64,000 bases of DNA. Origin: Phycicoccus sp. HDW14. GTDB lineage: Bacteria > Actinomycetota > Actinomycetes > Actinomycetales > Dermatophilaceae. The translations under genes and the position numbers were made by a program. Of this stretch, positions 8,889-19,247 are shown piece after piece; position 1 is the stretch's first letter, and the number at the start of each line of letters is the position of its first letter. The DNA is taken from positions 3,782,001-3,846,000 of the forward strand of contig NZ_CP049935.1 of assembly GCF_011383005.1 (NCBI RefSeq), written 5' to 3'. The notes under the pieces were generated by a model. It searched no databases and was not told the DNA's origin. It was given only the letters and a program-made list of their open reading frames with translations.

Positions 8889-9511
8889 GCGAGGACCACC
8901 TGGGGCAGCGGCGCCTCCCGGCCGATGGCCACGCCGACGACGCGCTGGACGTCGCCGCGGTCGCGCGGGTCGGCGGCGAGCAGCCGGATCCCGGGGCCGA
9001 ACCGGTCGAGGGTCGCCCGGTAGTCCTAGAGGCCGGGGTGGTCTCCGGGCTCGTCGAGGCGGGTCACGGCGACGGTCAGCGTGTCGTAGACCGAGCCGTC
9101 CTGGGCCCCGAGGTAGCGCAGCCACTCCTCGGCCTCCTCGAGCGCGTAGTCGTTCTGCCCGAAGAGCCAGAGGACGACGTGCACGGAGAAGGACATCGTC
9201 GAGGTGCGCACGGTGTCGAAGCGCACCTGCCCGGGCGTGCCGTACACGGCGACGTTCGAGCCGGTCCCCTCGTGCCACTCCCCGTAGTCGATGCCGACGG
9301 TGGTGGTGCGCTTGTCCGAGCGCGACTCCCCTCCGTGCCGGTTCGCGGCCTGGGTGACGTCCGTGTTGGCCACCTCGACGTCGGAGACGGCCCGCACGGC
9401 CGTCGTCTTCCCCACCCCGAGAGGACCGCAGAAGACGACTCTGTCCTGGGCGACGGTGCCGATGACGGCCGCGAGCTGGCGGGGCGTCCGGCGGTTCGTT
9501 TTCTTGGTCAC
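8885..9511 (-). CDS. Small GTPase (CvnD/MglA-like), interrupted by an in-frame TAG
   Basis: The protein begins MTKKTNRRTPRQLAA and carries G1 GPLGVGKTT, a G3-like YGTPGQVRF (Tyr where Asp is usual) and G4 TRLDE. It stops at TAG (9026-9028) after 161 codons. The same frame continues without a break for 46 more codons (DYRATLDRFGPGIRLLAADP) to a TGA that overlaps the roadblock GTG. With the stop read through it is 208 residues, a normal family length. GAG to TAG would explain the stop. It is either a real nonsense mutation that removes the last helix or a base error. Unlike the other breaks in this window it is not in a homopolymer. Confidence 0.8.
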
Positions 9512-9715
9512 GTGGACGAGTTCAGAAGGTCAAGAGGAGGTAAAGACGCAGGTCACGGTCCTGCGTGGACGAACGGTCGGAGGTCGTGTCGCCCGAACGG
9601 CCACCGCTGCCCGGGCGGGCACATCCGCCGTCGGAGCCGCTCCGAACGTGTCGGTCCTCGGGTCCCGGGCGCGGGCGGGCGGGCCGGCGGAGCCCGGCGG
9701 GCTAGCGTGGCGACC

Positions 9716-10123
9716 ATGAGCACCAGCGACCTCCTCGGCATCCCGCCCACGCACCTGCCCGACGACCCCGCGGCCCGCCCGCTCGAGCACGGCGTGGCCC
9801 CCGACCAGGTCGCCGCGGCGCACCCGGCGTCCTCGCTCGCCTGGGCGGTCCTGGCCGAGGACGCCCTCGCCGACGACCGGGCCGTCGAGGCCTACGCCTA
9901 CGCGCGCACCGGCTACCACCGCGGCCTCGACGCCCTGCGTCGCAGCGGCTGGCGCGGGCAGGGCCCGGTGCCGTGGGAGCACGTGCCGAACCAGGGCTTC
10001 CTGCGGGCCCTCGCGGCCCTCTCGAAGGCCGCCGGGGCCATCGGCGAGGAGGAGGAGCGCCACCGCTGCGCCGAGTTCCTCCGGGCCTCCAGCGCCGAGG
10101 GGGCCCGCGCGCTGGGTCTGTGA
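9716..10123 (+). CDS. DUF3151 family protein
   Basis: 135 residues, MSTSDLLGIPPTHLP followed by DDPAARPLEHGVAPDQVAAAHPASSLAWAVLAEDAL, then YAYARTGYHRGLDALRRSGWRGQGPVPWEHVPNQGFLRAL. The helical, TPR-like pattern and the GYHRGLDALR and VPWEHVPNQGFLRAL motifs are those of DUF3151, an actinobacterial family often found beside fba and purA. The function is unknown. The start has no Shine-Dalgarno; TAGCGT at 9703-9708 ends 7 bases before the ATG, so the transcript is probably leaderless. Confidence 0.82.
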   Translation: MSTSDLLGIPPTHLPDDPAARPLEHGVAPDQVAAAHPASSLAWAVLAEDALADDRAVEAYAYARTGYHRGLDALRRSGWRGQGPVPWEHVPNQGFLRALAALSKAAGAIGEEEERHRCAEFLRASSAEGARALGL

Positions 10124-10149
10124 CCTGCGGCGACCCGCGGACGTGGCGA

Positions 10150-10177
10150 AGGGCCCGGGCATCGCTGCCCGGGCCCT
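10150..10177 (+). terminator. Hairpin terminator after DUF3151 gene
   Basis: AGGGCCCGGGC (10150-10160), a 6-base loop ATCGCT and the exact complement GCCCGGGCCCT (10167-10177), 26 bases after the stop. Very stable 11-bp stem without a strong T-run. Confidence 0.75.
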
Positions 10178-10372
10178 CGACAACCGGGGACGTCCACCGG
10201 GACGGCCCACGCCCCGCTCTCGCCGCGGCGTGATCCGGCCGGTGGTCCCCTGCCACCCGGTTGTCCCGATATCGTGCACGGACTGCACGGGTCGATGCGA
10301 CACTTGGCGGCCAGTGACTGCAAATGGCCACACCCGGGGTGATCGCCGGGGCCGACGGGGGACGGTGCACGG

Positions 10373-11163
10373 ATGGCGGGGGAGCCCGGGGAGACCGACG
10401 GCGGGGTGCTGCTCGTCCTCGAGGAGCAGCTGCGCCGCGAGCGCGAGCGGATCGAGGCCCGCCGGCGCGACCTCGAGGAGGCCGAGGACCTGCTGACCCG
10501 CGCGACGAGCCGCAGCCTCGGCGCTCGTGAGACCCCTGTCGAGGAGCTCGGCGACGGCCTCACCACGTCGGTCGTCACGCAGCTGCTCGCCGACAGCGCG
10601 GGGATGGTGCGCAGCTTCGTCCTCACCGTCGAGCAGGGACCGGCCCTCGACGGGTCGACGGTGCGGGCCAACCGCACGCGGATGGAGCGCGGTGACTCCC
10701 AGCGGGCGATCTACCCCGCGGAGGTGCTGACCACCGTGCGCGGCCAGCACTGGCTCGACGTGTGGGCCGAGGCCGGCGAGGACCAGCGGGTGCTGCCCCA
10801 CACGGCAACGGAGTTCGCCGTCTTCGGTGACACCGCGGTCGTGGCCCTCGGGGGTGGGACGACCTCGACGGCGGGTACGTGCTGCTCCGGGACCCACTCG
10901 TCGTCCGGCTGTACTCGGCGTACTTCGACCTCGCCTGGCGGCACGCGGTGCCGGTACCCGGTCCACGCGACGCGGGCGACGCCGGGGACGCCGACCCGCG
11001 CCTCGTCGACCTGCTGGAGCTGGGGCTCAAGGACGAGGCCATCGCCCGGCACCTCGGTGTCAGCCTGCGCACGGTGCGTCGACGGGTGGCCCGGCTGATG
11101 TCGGTCAACGGTGTCGACACCCGGTTCCAGCTCGGGTGGGTGCTCGCGAGCCGCCGGTCCTGA
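10373..11163 (+). CDS. Helix-turn-helix (LuxR-type) transcriptional regulator, frameshifted in this sequence
   Basis: The N-terminal half (MAGEPGETDGGVLLVLEEQL) is a coiled region, EEQLRRERERIEARRRDLEEAEDLL, followed by a sensor-like domain. The frame breaks at GGGGG 10850-10854. One added G joins ALGG to WDDLDGGYVLLRDPLVVRLYSAYFDLAW, then a C-terminal LuxR-like HTH: PRLVDLLELGLKDEAIARHLGVSLRTVRRRV. The restored length is 263 residues. It resembles the TrmB/LuxR-like actinobacterial regulators with a winged N-terminal part. The target is unknown. It lies upstream of purA on the same strand but separated by 132 bases. Confidence 0.78.
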
Positions 11164-11295
11164 GCGGACGCGGCCCGTGGGGTCGGGCGCGGTCGCGGTA
11201 GGGTGGGGTGGAACGAGGCCCCGGCGCGATCCGCGAGGGGCCTTCGCCACGCCGGGGCACCGACGTCCCGGCGCACGCGTTCGGAAGGAGCCGGG

Positions 11296-12600
11296 ATGCC
11301 GGCGATCGTGCTGGTCGGAGCCCAGTGGGGCGACGAGGGCAAGGGCAAGGCCACCGACCTCCTGGGGACCGACGTCGACCTCGTCGTCAAGTTCAACGGG
11401 GGCAACAACGCGGGCCACACGGTGGTCATCGAGGGCGAGGACGGCACGCGCGAGAAGTACGCGCTGCACCTGCTGCCCTCGGGCATCCTCACCCCGTCGG
11501 TGACCCCGGTCATCGGCAACGGCGTGGTCATCGACCTCGAGGTGCTCTTCCAGGAGCTCGACGGGCTCGAGGCGCGCGGCGTCGACACCTCGAAGCTCGT
11601 CGTGTCGGCGAACGCCCACGTCATCGCGCCGTACAACCGCACCCTCGACAAGGTCACCGAGCGCTTCCTCGGGTCGCGCCGCATCGGCACGACCGGTCGC
11701 GGCATCGGCCCGACGTACGCGGACAAGATGAACCGCGTCGGCATCCGCATCCAGGACCTCTTCGACGAGGGCATCCTGCGCCAGAAGGTCGAGGCGGCGC
11801 TGGGGTTCAAGAACCAGGTGCTCGTGAAGATCTACAACACGCGCGCCGTCGACGTCGACCTCGTCGTCGAGGAGCTGCTCGGGTACGTCGAGCGGTTGCG
11901 GCCGATGGTCGCCGACTCGGCGCTCGTGCTCGAGAAGGCGCTGGACGCCGGGCAGAACGTGCTGCTCGAGGCCGGCCAGGCGACGCTGCTCGACGTCGAC
12001 CACGGCACCTACCCGTTCGTCACGTCGTCCTCGGCGACGGCCGGCGGGGCGTGCACCGGCTCGGGCATCCCGCCGACCCGGGTGTCGCGCGTCATCGCGA
12101 TCCTCAAGGCGTACACGACGCGGGTCGGCGAGGGTCCCTTCCCCACCGAGCTGTTCGACGACGACGGCGAGACCCTGCGCAAGACCGGGGCCGAGTACGG
12201 CACGACGACCGGCCGCCCGCGGCGCTGCGGCTGGATGGACACCGTCATCGGTCGCTACGCCACGCGCATCAACGGGGTCACCGACTTCGTCATCACCAAG
12301 CTCGATGTGCTCACCGGGTTCGACCAGGTCCCGGTCTGTGTCGCGTACGAGGTCGACGGCGTCCGGCACGACGAGATGCCGGTGTCGCAGAGCGACTTCC
12401 ACCACGCCAAGCCGGTCTACGAGATGCTCGACGGCTGGTGGGAGGACATCTCCGGCTGCCGCGAGTTCGACGAGCTTCCGGCGGCGGCCCAGCGCTACGT
12501 GCTGCGGGTCGAGGAGCTCATCGGGGCGCGCGTGTCGGCCATCGGCGTCGGGCCGGGGCGGCACGAGATCATCCAGCGCCACCCCCTCCTCGACGCCTGA
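11296..12600 (+). CDS. purA: Adenylosuccinate synthetase
   Basis: 434 residues, the standard length. The GTP loop [16 protein letters not shown] is at the very start, followed by [56 protein letters not shown] and the nucleotide-binding ITKLDVL. It condenses IMP and aspartate with GTP, the first step from IMP to AMP. The ATG at 11296 is preceded by GGAAGGAG at 11283-11290. It appears monocistronic, with a convergent helicase gene immediately downstream. Confidence 0.97.
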   Translation: MPAIVLVGAQWGDEGKGKATDLLGTDVDLVVKFNGGNNAGHTVVIEGEDGTREKYALHLLPSGILTPSVTPVIGNGVVIDLEVLFQELDGLEARGVDTSKLVVSANAHVIAPYNRTLDKVTERFLGSRRIGTTGRGIGPTYADKMNRVGIRIQDLFDEGILRQKVEAALGFKNQVLVKIYNTRAVDVDLVVEELLGYVERLRPMVADSALVLEKALDAGQNVLLEAGQATLLDVDHGTYPFVTSSSATAGGACTGSGIPPTRVSRVIAILKAYTTRVGEGPFPTELFDDDGETLRKTGAEYGTTTGRPRRCGWMDTVIGRYATRINGVTDFVITKLDVLTGFDQVPVCVAYEVDGVRHDEMPVSQSDFHHAKPVYEMLDGWWEDISGCREFDELPAAAQRYVLRVEELIGARVSAIGVGPGRHEIIQRHPLLDA

Positions 12601-12601
12601 C

Positions 12602-12641
12602 CCCCGCCTCCCGGGACCCCGAGCCGGGGCGTCAGGCGGGG
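12602..12641. terminator. Convergent terminator hairpin between purA and helicase
   Basis: CCCCGCCT (12602-12609) pairs with AGGCGGGG (12634-12641), with an inner CCCCG-AGC-CGGGG stem inside. It begins two bases after the purA stop and overlaps the last codons of the opposing helicase gene, so it can end transcription in both directions. Confidence 0.55.
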
Positions 12642-14838
12642 CGCAGCACGTGCATCCGGTGCGCCGCCCGGGTCAGCACGACGTAGAGGACGCGCACCCC
12701 GCCGGGCGACTCCTCGGTGACGGCGTCCGGGTCGATGACCACGGTCGCGTCCCACTCCAGGCCCTTGGTCGAGAGCGGGTCGATGACCTGGACGCGCCCG
12801 CCGCCGGCGCCGTCGAGCGCCCCGAGCCGGTCGGCCCAGCGCCGCGGCGTGATGACCGCGATGGACCCGTCGACCTCGCCGAGCAGCACCTCGACGGCGT
12901 CCGCCGCGGCCTCGGCCAGTGACCCGTCGACGACCCGGTCGACCGGCTGGACCCCCGTCTCGCGCACTGCGTCCGGGATGTCTGCGTCCGGCACGAGCGG
13001 CAGGATGACGTCGCGCGCGTGGTCGAAGATCTCGCGGGCGTTGCGGTAGTTGGTGTCCATGTGGAAGGCCCGCCGCTCGAGGCTGGCGAAGGCCTCCTCA
13101 CGGGCCCGGGTGGCCTCGGCGAGGTCGGGCCAGGACGCCTGCGCGGCGTCGCCGACGACCGTCCACGACGCCGACCGCCCGCGCCGGGCGACCATCCGCC
13201 ACTGCATGGGCGACAGGTCCTGCGCCTCGTCGACGAGCACGTGCGCGTACCCCGACGCCCGCTCGAGCCGGCCGGCCATCAGCCGCTCCCGGGCGTCGGC
13301 GGAGGTGACCTCGGCCCGGCTGTCGGCACCCCACGCCACCCGTCGCGCACCGGCCCGGACGTCGGACACCCCGTAGGCGGCGAGGTCGTCGAGCTCCTCG
13401 ATGTCGTAGAAGCCGGAGTCCTCGCGCTCGGCGTCCTGCACCGGCCCGAGCCGGGCGAGCAGGTCGTCGGCGAGGGCGGCGTCCGACACCGACCACTGGC
13501 CGGTCTCCAGCGCCTCCCGGAAGGAGTACGCGACCGCCGCGGCCTCCTCGTGGTCGAGCACCCCGCGCGAGACCCCGTACGCGTGGTCGGTGTCGGCGAG
13601 GGAGAGCAGCAGCTCGCGCGGGTCGAGCTGGCGCCACCACGAGGCCATGAAGTCGTCGACGTCGCGGGAGGCGTCGAAGGCGTCGAGGAAGTCGTCGCGC
13701 TCGCCCTGGCGCACCGAGCGCCAGGCCGCCTCGGCCAGCGCCGAGCGCGCGGCGTCGGTGGCGAGGTTGTGCTGGTGACCCCGCAGCACCTCCGTGCGCA
13801 CGCGGCGCAGCACGTCGTCGTCGAGGCGCACCGCGTTGCCGGCGATGAAGGCGCGGAACGTCATCGGCGAGCCCACGGGCGGACGCGACGCCAGCCGCGA
13901 GAGCAGCCGCCGGATGCGCAGGCCGCCCTTGACCTCCGCGACCTCGGGGTGTCGGCGCGCAGGGCGGTCATGCCGTCGACGACGTCGCCGAGGGCCCGCA
14001 GGGCGACCGACTCCTCACCGAGAGAGGGCAGCACGCGCTCGATGTAGGCCGTGTACGCCGACGACGGCCCGATGACGAGGATGCCGCCGTGCTCGAAGCG
14101 CCGGCGCTCCGCGTACAGCAGGTAGGCCGCCCGGTGCAGCGCGACGACGGTCTTCCCGGTGCCGGGGCCGCCGGTGATCTCGGTGACGCCCCGGGAGGGT
14201 GCGCGGATGGCCTCGTCCTGGTGGCGCTGGATGGTGGCGACGATGTCGCGCATCTGCCGGCCGCGGCTGCGGGTGAGCGCGGCCATCAGGGCGCCGTCGC
14301 CGACGACGACGATGTCGTCCGGGGCGACCGGCACCATGAGGTCGTCCTCGACGCCGACGACGCGGGAACCGGTGCAGCGCAGGACCCGTCGCCGGACGAC
14401 GCCCATCGGGTCGACGGGGGTGGCGCGGTAGAACGCGGCGGCGGCGGGTGCCCGCCAGTCGACGACGAGCGGCTCGTAGTCGTCGTCGCGCACGCCGAGC
14501 CGGCCGATGTGCCGGACCTCGCGCTCGGCGGCGGTGGAGTCCTCGGTGCCGAGGTCGAGCCGGCCGAAGACCAGGCCCTCGTACTGGGTGTCGATCATCG
14601 CCCGCCGGCGGGCGGCCGCGAAGACGAGGGCGTCGCGCTCGAAGAGGCCGGTCATCTCCTCGTCGCGCACGTCTCCGGTGCGGTCGGTGCGCCCGCGGGC
14701 CATGCCGTCGGCCTCGACGTCGGCGGCGCGCAGGCTGGCCTTCTCGAGCTCCGTGTAGACCCGGTCGACGTGGGCCTGCTCGACGGCGACCTCGGCAGCG
14801 ACCTCGGGGGAGGTCTCGGCGGGGTGGTGGGCGGTCAC
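12632..14838 (-). CDS. HelD-like UvrD/Rep-family helicase (RNA polymerase recycling ATPase type), frameshifted in this sequence
   Basis: The N-terminal part has a helical arm (EQAHVDRVYTELEKASLRAADVE), IDTQYEGLVFGRLDLG and YEPLVVDWRAPAAAAFYRATP, then Walker A GGPGTGKTVVALH. The frame breaks in GGGG 13946-13949 (CCCC in the coding strand). One added base joins LRADTP to EVAEVKGGLRIRRLL and the second half, with VLVDEAQDLSPMQW (Walker B) and DTNYRNAREIF. The restored length is about 735 residues. HelD-family proteins strip or recycle stalled RNA polymerase, and the actinobacterial HelR can confer rifampicin tolerance. I prefer the GTG at 14838, which has AGGAG at 14851-14855, to a GTG at 14850. 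Confidence 0.88.
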
Positions 14839-14987
14839 GGGCGGGCGCACTCCTGGGTCGTGGGCGCACGGTCGGCGCAGGTCACGGAACTCACCAGTCT
14901 AGACGCGGCCCGGCGGCCCCGACGCAGGACCGGCCGATCGCGGGCGGCCCGGGCCCGGTGGGGCCGCGACGCCTAGGATCGGGCACC

Positions 14988-16274
14988 GTGAAGGTCCTCG
15001 TCATCGGGTCCGGTGCTCGCGAGCACGCCATCGTCCGCGCGCTGTCGCTCGACCCCGCCGTCGACGCGGTGGTGGCGGCACCCGGCAACCCGGGTATCGA
15101 GGCCGTCGCCCTCTGCGAGCCGCTGCCCGGCGGGGTCACCGACGCCGACGCCGTCGTCGCCCTGGCCCGCCGCCACGAGGTCGGGCTGGTCGTCGTGGGC
15201 CCGGAGGCGCCGCTCGTCGCGGGGGTCGCCGACGCCGTGCGCGCCGCAGGCATCCCCTGCTTCGGGCCGTCGGCGAAGGCCGCCCGCCTGGAGGGCAGCA
15301 AGGCCTTCGCCAAGGAGGTGATGTCGGCGGCCGACGTCCCCACGGGCATGGCCCACGTGTGCACGAGCCTCGACGAGGTGGCCGACGCCCTCGACGCCCT
15401 CGGCGCGCCCCACGTCGTCAAGGACGACGGGCTCGCGGCCGGCAAGGGCGTCGTCGTCACCGACGACCGGGCCGAGGCGCTCGAGCACGCCCGCGGCTGC
15501 CTCGACAAGCCGGACGGCCGGGTGGTCGTCGAGGAGTTCCTCGACGGCCCCGAGGTCTCGCTCTTCTGCATCTGCGACGGCGAGCAGGTCGTGCCGTTGG
15601 TCCCCGCGCAGGACTTCAAGCGGGTCGGCGACGGCGACAGCGGCCCGAACACCGGCGGGATGGGCGCCTACAGCCCGCTCGACTGGGCACCGGCCGGACT
15701 CGTCGACGACGTCGTCGCGCGCATCGCCCGCCCGGTCGTCGCCGAGATGGCCCGCCGCGGGACGCCGTTCAGCGGGGTCCTCTACGTCGGGCTGGCGCTG
15801 ACCGGCCGCGGGCCGCGCGTCATCGAGTTCAACGCCCGGTTCGGCGACCCCGAGACCCAGGTCGTCCTCGACCGCCTGCGCACCCCCCTCGGCGCCCTGC
15901 TGCTGGCCGCCGCGACGGGCGGGCTCGCCGAGCTCGAGCCGCTGCGCTGGTCGGACCAGCACGCGGTCACCGTCGTCGTCGCGGCCCACGACTACCCGGC
16001 GACGCCCCGTACTGGCGACGCGGTGACGGGGGTCGAGGAGGTGCCGGGGGCGCCGGACGCCTACGTGCTGCACGCCGGCACGACCCGCGACGCCGACGGG
16101 GTGCTCGTGTCGTCCGGCGGCCGGGTGCTGTCGGTCGTCGGGCGCGGATCCTCGCTGGCGCAGGCGCGCGAGCGGGCCTACGCCGCGGTCGACGTCGTCG
16201 GGCTCGAGGGGTCGCACCACCGGCGTGACATCGCCGAGAGGGCCGAGCGCGGCGAGGTCACCGTCCCGGCCTGA
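14988..16274 (+). CDS. purD: Phosphoribosylamine-glycine ligase (GAR synthetase)
   Basis: 428 residues. VKVLVIGSGAREHAIVRAL is the N-domain start, with the ATP-grasp motifs VVKDDGLAAGKGVVVTD, VVEEFLDGPEVSLF, QDFKRVGDGDSGPNTGGMGAYSP and VIEFNARFGDPETQ. It makes glycinamide ribonucleotide, step 2 of de novo purine synthesis. TAGGAT at 14974-14979 ends 8 bases before the GTG and there is no Shine-Dalgarno, so it is a likely leaderless transcript. It is divergent from the helicase gene with about 150 bases between the starts. Confidence 0.97.
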   Translation: MKVLVIGSGAREHAIVRALSLDPAVDAVVAAPGNPGIEAVALCEPLPGGVTDADAVVALARRHEVGLVVVGPEAPLVAGVADAVRAAGIPCFGPSAKAARLEGSKAFAKEVMSAADVPTGMAHVCTSLDEVADALDALGAPHVVKDDGLAAGKGVVVTDDRAEALEHARGCLDKPDGRVVVEEFLDGPEVSLFCICDGEQVVPLVPAQDFKRVGDGDSGPNTGGMGAYSPLDWAPAGLVDDVVARIARPVVAEMARRGTPFSGVLYVGLALTGRGPRVIEFNARFGDPETQVVLDRLRTPLGALLLAAATGGLAELEPLRWSDQHAVTVVVAAHDYPATPRTGDAVTGVEEVPGAPDAYVLHAGTTRDADGVLVSSGGRVLSVVGRGSSLAQARERAYAAVDVVGLEGSHHRRDIAERAERGEVTVPA

Positions 16275-16364
16275 GCCCGGCTCCGTGCGAGGTGCGGCTC
16301 CGGGTGCGGTCGCACGCGGACCCGCGCAGATCGCGCGGACACGAGGCGCCGGACGGTCAGGCCG

Positions 16365-17285
16365 TCAGGCGGTCAGGGCGGCGTGCGCGTCGGCGAGGTG
16401 GTCGAGGTCGGCGAGGTCGAGGACCTGGAGGTAGACCCGGCTCGCGCCGGCCTCGGCGAACCGCCCGAGCCGGTCGCGGACCTCCTCGGGGGTGCCGGCC
16501 AGGCCGTTCTCGCGCAGCTCGCCCGGTTCCCGGCCGATGGCCTCGGCCCGCCGGCGCACGGCGGCGTCGTCGGCGCCGACGCACAGGACCTGGGCGGCGC
16601 TGTGGACGAGGCTCAGCGGGTCGCGGCCGTGCTCCTCGCAGACGGCGTCGACCTGCTCGAACAGCGCGCCCGTCTCGGTCGGCGACGCGAACGGGACGTT
16701 GAACTCGGCGGCGTAGCGGGCGGCGAGCGACGGGGTGCGCCGCTTCCCGGACCCGCCGACGACGATCGGCACGCCGCCGTCCTGCACCGGGTGCACGAGC
16801 GCCGGCGAGCCGTGCACCGGGTAGTGCGAGCCGTCGTGCTCGTAGGTGGACCCCGGCGGCGCGGACCACATCCCGGTGATGACGGCCAGCTGCTCCTCGA
16901 GCCGGTCGAAGCGCTCGCGCAGCGGGGGGAAGGGGATGCCGAACGCCCGGTGCTCGGCCTCGAACCAGCCGGCGCCGAGCCCGAGCTCGACCCGGCCGCC
17001 GCTCATCTGGTCGACGCCGGCGACGGTGACGGCCAGCGGCCCGGGCAGCCGGAAGGTCGCCGACGTGACGAGCGTGCCGAGCCGGATGCGGCGGGTGTCG
17101 CGGGCCAGGCCGGCGAGCGTGGTCCAGGCGTCCGTGGGGCCGGGCCCACCGTCACCGGACATGTGGAGGTAGTGGTCGGAGCGGAAGAACGCGTCGTACC
17201 CGAGGTCCTCGGCGGCCCGGGCGACGGCGAGCAGGTCGTCGTAGGTGGCGCCCTGCTGGGGCTCGGTGAAGATGCGCAGGTCCAT
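16365..17285 (-). CDS. LLM-class F420-dependent oxidoreductase
   Basis: 306 residues, MDLRIFTEPQQGATYDDLLAVA and AAEDLGYDAFFRSDHYLHM, IRLGTLVTSATFRLPGPLAVTVA, SGGRVELGLGAGWFEAEHRAFGI and VPIVVGGSGKRRTPSLAARYA. The last motif is typical of actinobacterial F420-dependent luciferase-like reductases. The substrate is unknown. On the minus strand TAGCGT (17293-17298 on the plus strand) ends 7 bases before the ATG, indicating a leaderless start. It is convergent with purD. Confidence 0.87.
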   Translation of the reverse strand: MDLRIFTEPQQGATYDDLLAVARAAEDLGYDAFFRSDHYLHMSGDGGPGPTDAWTTLAGLARDTRRIRLGTLVTSATFRLPGPLAVTVAGVDQMSGGRVELGLGAGWFEAEHRAFGIPFPPLRERFDRLEEQLAVITGMWSAPPGSTYEHDGSHYPVHGSPALVHPVQDGGVPIVVGGSGKRRTPSLAARYAAEFNVPFASPTETGALFEQVDAVCEEHGRDPLSLVHSAAQVLCVGADDAAVRRRAEAIGREPGELRENGLAGTPEEVRDRLGRFAEAGASRVYLQVLDLADLDHLADAHAALTA

Positions 17286-17295
17286 GGGCCCCACG

Positions 17296-18725
17296 CTACG
17301 CAGGGGCGCCGGCACCCTCGGCCCGGGCGTGCCGGCGAACCCGTCCGGCCCCCGCGGCGACGAGCAGGGCCACGGCACCCCCGACGGCCATGAGGGCGGC
17401 GAACCGCGGCCCGTCCATCGTCGGTCCGTACCAGGCGACGACGCCTCCGACGAGGGCGGTCTGGAGGGCGACACCGGTCGAGATGGCCAGGCCCTGAGCA
17501 GCACTGGCCCGACCACGCTCGCTCGCGGGGGTCAGGTCGAGCAGCTCGGTCGAGAGCACCGGGGAGAGGATGCCCATCCCCGCCGCGGAGGCCGCCCAGC
17601 CGACCATCCCCTGCGCGAGGGGCACGGCGTCGAGCGCGAGCAGGACCGGTCCGAGGGAGCCGACGGCGATGAGGAGGCCGCCGACGCGGATGCGCGTCGC
17701 GGCGCTGGTCCGCGACTCGGCCCACCCGGTGCTGTTGAGCCAGGACCCGAACGCCCAGAGGACACCGGTGACCGAGAGCGAGATCCCGGCCACCGCGGCG
17801 CTGACGTGGTGCGTGGTGACGAGCATCAGCGGCAACACGGCCCCGACCCCGGTGAAGGCGGCGGAGGTGAGCATCCGCAGGCCGACGACGGCCGGCACGC
17901 CCGCGCGCAGCGTCGCGGTGCCGCGGGGCAGGGCCCGGGCGGCGGACAGGACGACGACGACCGCCCCCGCGAGCACGGCGGCCAGGCCGGCGGCGCGGGT
18001 CCCCGGGGCCTCGAGCAGCGGGGCCGCGAACGTCGTCACCGCGAGCCCCGCGGCGAGGGCGAAGGACGCCGCGAGCCGCCCGCCGACACCGTCGTCGGCA
18101 GCGGGCACGTCCGGCGGCGGGGCGCTGCGCAGTGCGGGGCGCAGCAACCAGAGGGCGACCGGCACGACGAGCAGGGGTCCGGCGAAGACCCAGCGCCACC
18201 CGGCGAGGGCCTCGACCCCGCCCGCGAACCCGGGGCCGAGGAGCGACGGCAGGATCCAGGCGGCCGCGAACGACGCGAACACCTTGGCGCGCAACGACTC
18301 CGGGAGGGCCTGCGCCACGAGCACCAGCAGGGTGGTGTCGATGAGCGCCTCGGCCGCCCCCGACAGCGCCCGGCCGGCGACGAAGACCAGCATCGTGGGC
18401 GCGAGCGCGGAGACGACCTGGGCGATGCCGAACAGGCCGATGCCGGCGAGCAGCACCGGCCGCGGGCCGACACGGTCGGTCCACCCCCCGGAGAGGGCCA
18501 TCCCGAGGGTGAACGTGACGAGCGAGGCGCCGGTGGAGGCCCCGAACAGGGCCCAGCCGTCGAGGTCGCGGACGACGACGGGGAGGACGGTCTGCACGGC
18601 GCGGTTCTCGAACGCGGCCAGGGTCACGAGCGCGACGACCCCGACGACGACCGGCAGGTACCGGCGGTCGAGGAGGCGCTCGCGGGGGTCGAGGGGGGCG
18701 CGTCGGCGCGGCCGGTCGTCGTCAC
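17296..18725 (-). CDS. MFS multidrug-type transporter, SoxR-controlled, frameshifted near the start
   Basis: About 476 residues when restored, with some 12-14 hydrophobic helices. YLPVVVGVVALVTLAAFENRAVQTVLPVVVRDL is helix 1 and its exit, and SGGWTDRVGPRPVLL is the conserved MFS loop 2-3. The likely start is the GTG at 18725 (VTTTGRADAPP). The GGGGGG run at 18693-18698 (C run in the coding strand) lacks one base, which separates the start from LDPRERLLDRRYLP. The promoter lies in a SoxR box, so I infer export of redox-active compounds or dyes. Confidence 0.83.
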
Positions 18726-18731
18726 CAAGTC

Positions 18732-18762
18732 ATCCTCATACCTCAAGTTCGCTTGAGGTCAA
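18732..18762 (-). promoter_or_regulatory. SoxR box inside a 19-bp-spaced promoter
   Basis: ACCTCAAGTTCGCTTGAGGT (18740-18759) is a perfect 20-bp dyad. It is nearly identical to the E. coli SoxR site, which has TTAA in place of TTCG at the centre. On the minus strand it lies between TTGACC (18757-18762) and GAGGAT (18732-18737) with exactly 19 bases of spacer, the long spacing that MerR-family activators need. It therefore drives the MFS gene. The soxR start lies 20 bases past the other side of the dyad, so autoregulation is possible. Confidence 0.9.
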
Positions 18763-18778
18763 GCGGTAGGGTCGAGCC

Positions 18779-19234
18779 GTGGACCGACTCGACCTGCTGC
18801 CCATCGGCGAGGTGGCGCGCCGCTCGGGCGTGAGCGTGCCCACGGTCCGCTTCTATGAGGAGCGCGGGCTCATCACGTCGGTCCGGACCACCGGCAACCA
18901 GCGGCGCTTCGAGCGGCACGTCCTGCGGCGGATCGCCGTGGTCCGGGCCGGGCAGCGGTTCGGGATGGGGCTGGCCGAGATCGGTGAGGCGCTGGCGACC
19001 CTCCCCGCCGACCACCCGCCGACCAAGCGCGACTGGGTGCGGATGTCCTCGCGCTGGCACGCGCTGCTCACCGCCCGGATCGAGGCGATGGAGCGGGTGC
19101 GCGACGGGCTGTCGTCGTGCATCGGCTGCGGGTGCCTCTCGCTGCGCTCCTGCCCGGTCTACAACCACGACGACGAGCTGGCCGCCGAGGGTCCCGGGCC
19201 GCGACGGTGGCCGCCGGCGGCCCGGGACGCCTGA
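18779..19234 (+). CDS. soxR: Redox-sensing MerR-family regulator SoxR
   Basis: 151 residues. The MerR-type HTH is LPIGEVARRSGVSVPTVRFYEERGLI (residues 7-32). The C-terminal cluster-binding motif is C114-x2-C117-x-C119-x5-C125 (CIGCGCLSLRSCP), the [2Fe-2S] ligand set that defines SoxR. Oxidation of the cluster makes the bound regulator twist the over-long promoter spacer and activate transcription. In actinobacteria SoxR usually controls pumps and redox enzymes, which fits the divergent MFS gene. TAGGGT (18767-18772) ends 6 bases before the GTG, so its own transcript looks leaderless. Confidence 0.95.
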   Translation: MDRLDLLPIGEVARRSGVSVPTVRFYEERGLITSVRTTGNQRRFERHVLRRIAVVRAGQRFGMGLAEIGEALATLPADHPPTKRDWVRMSSRWHALLTARIEAMERVRDGLSSCIGCGCLSLRSCPVYNHDDELAAEGPGPRRWPPAARDA

Positions 19235-19247
19235 GCGCCGCCCGGGG

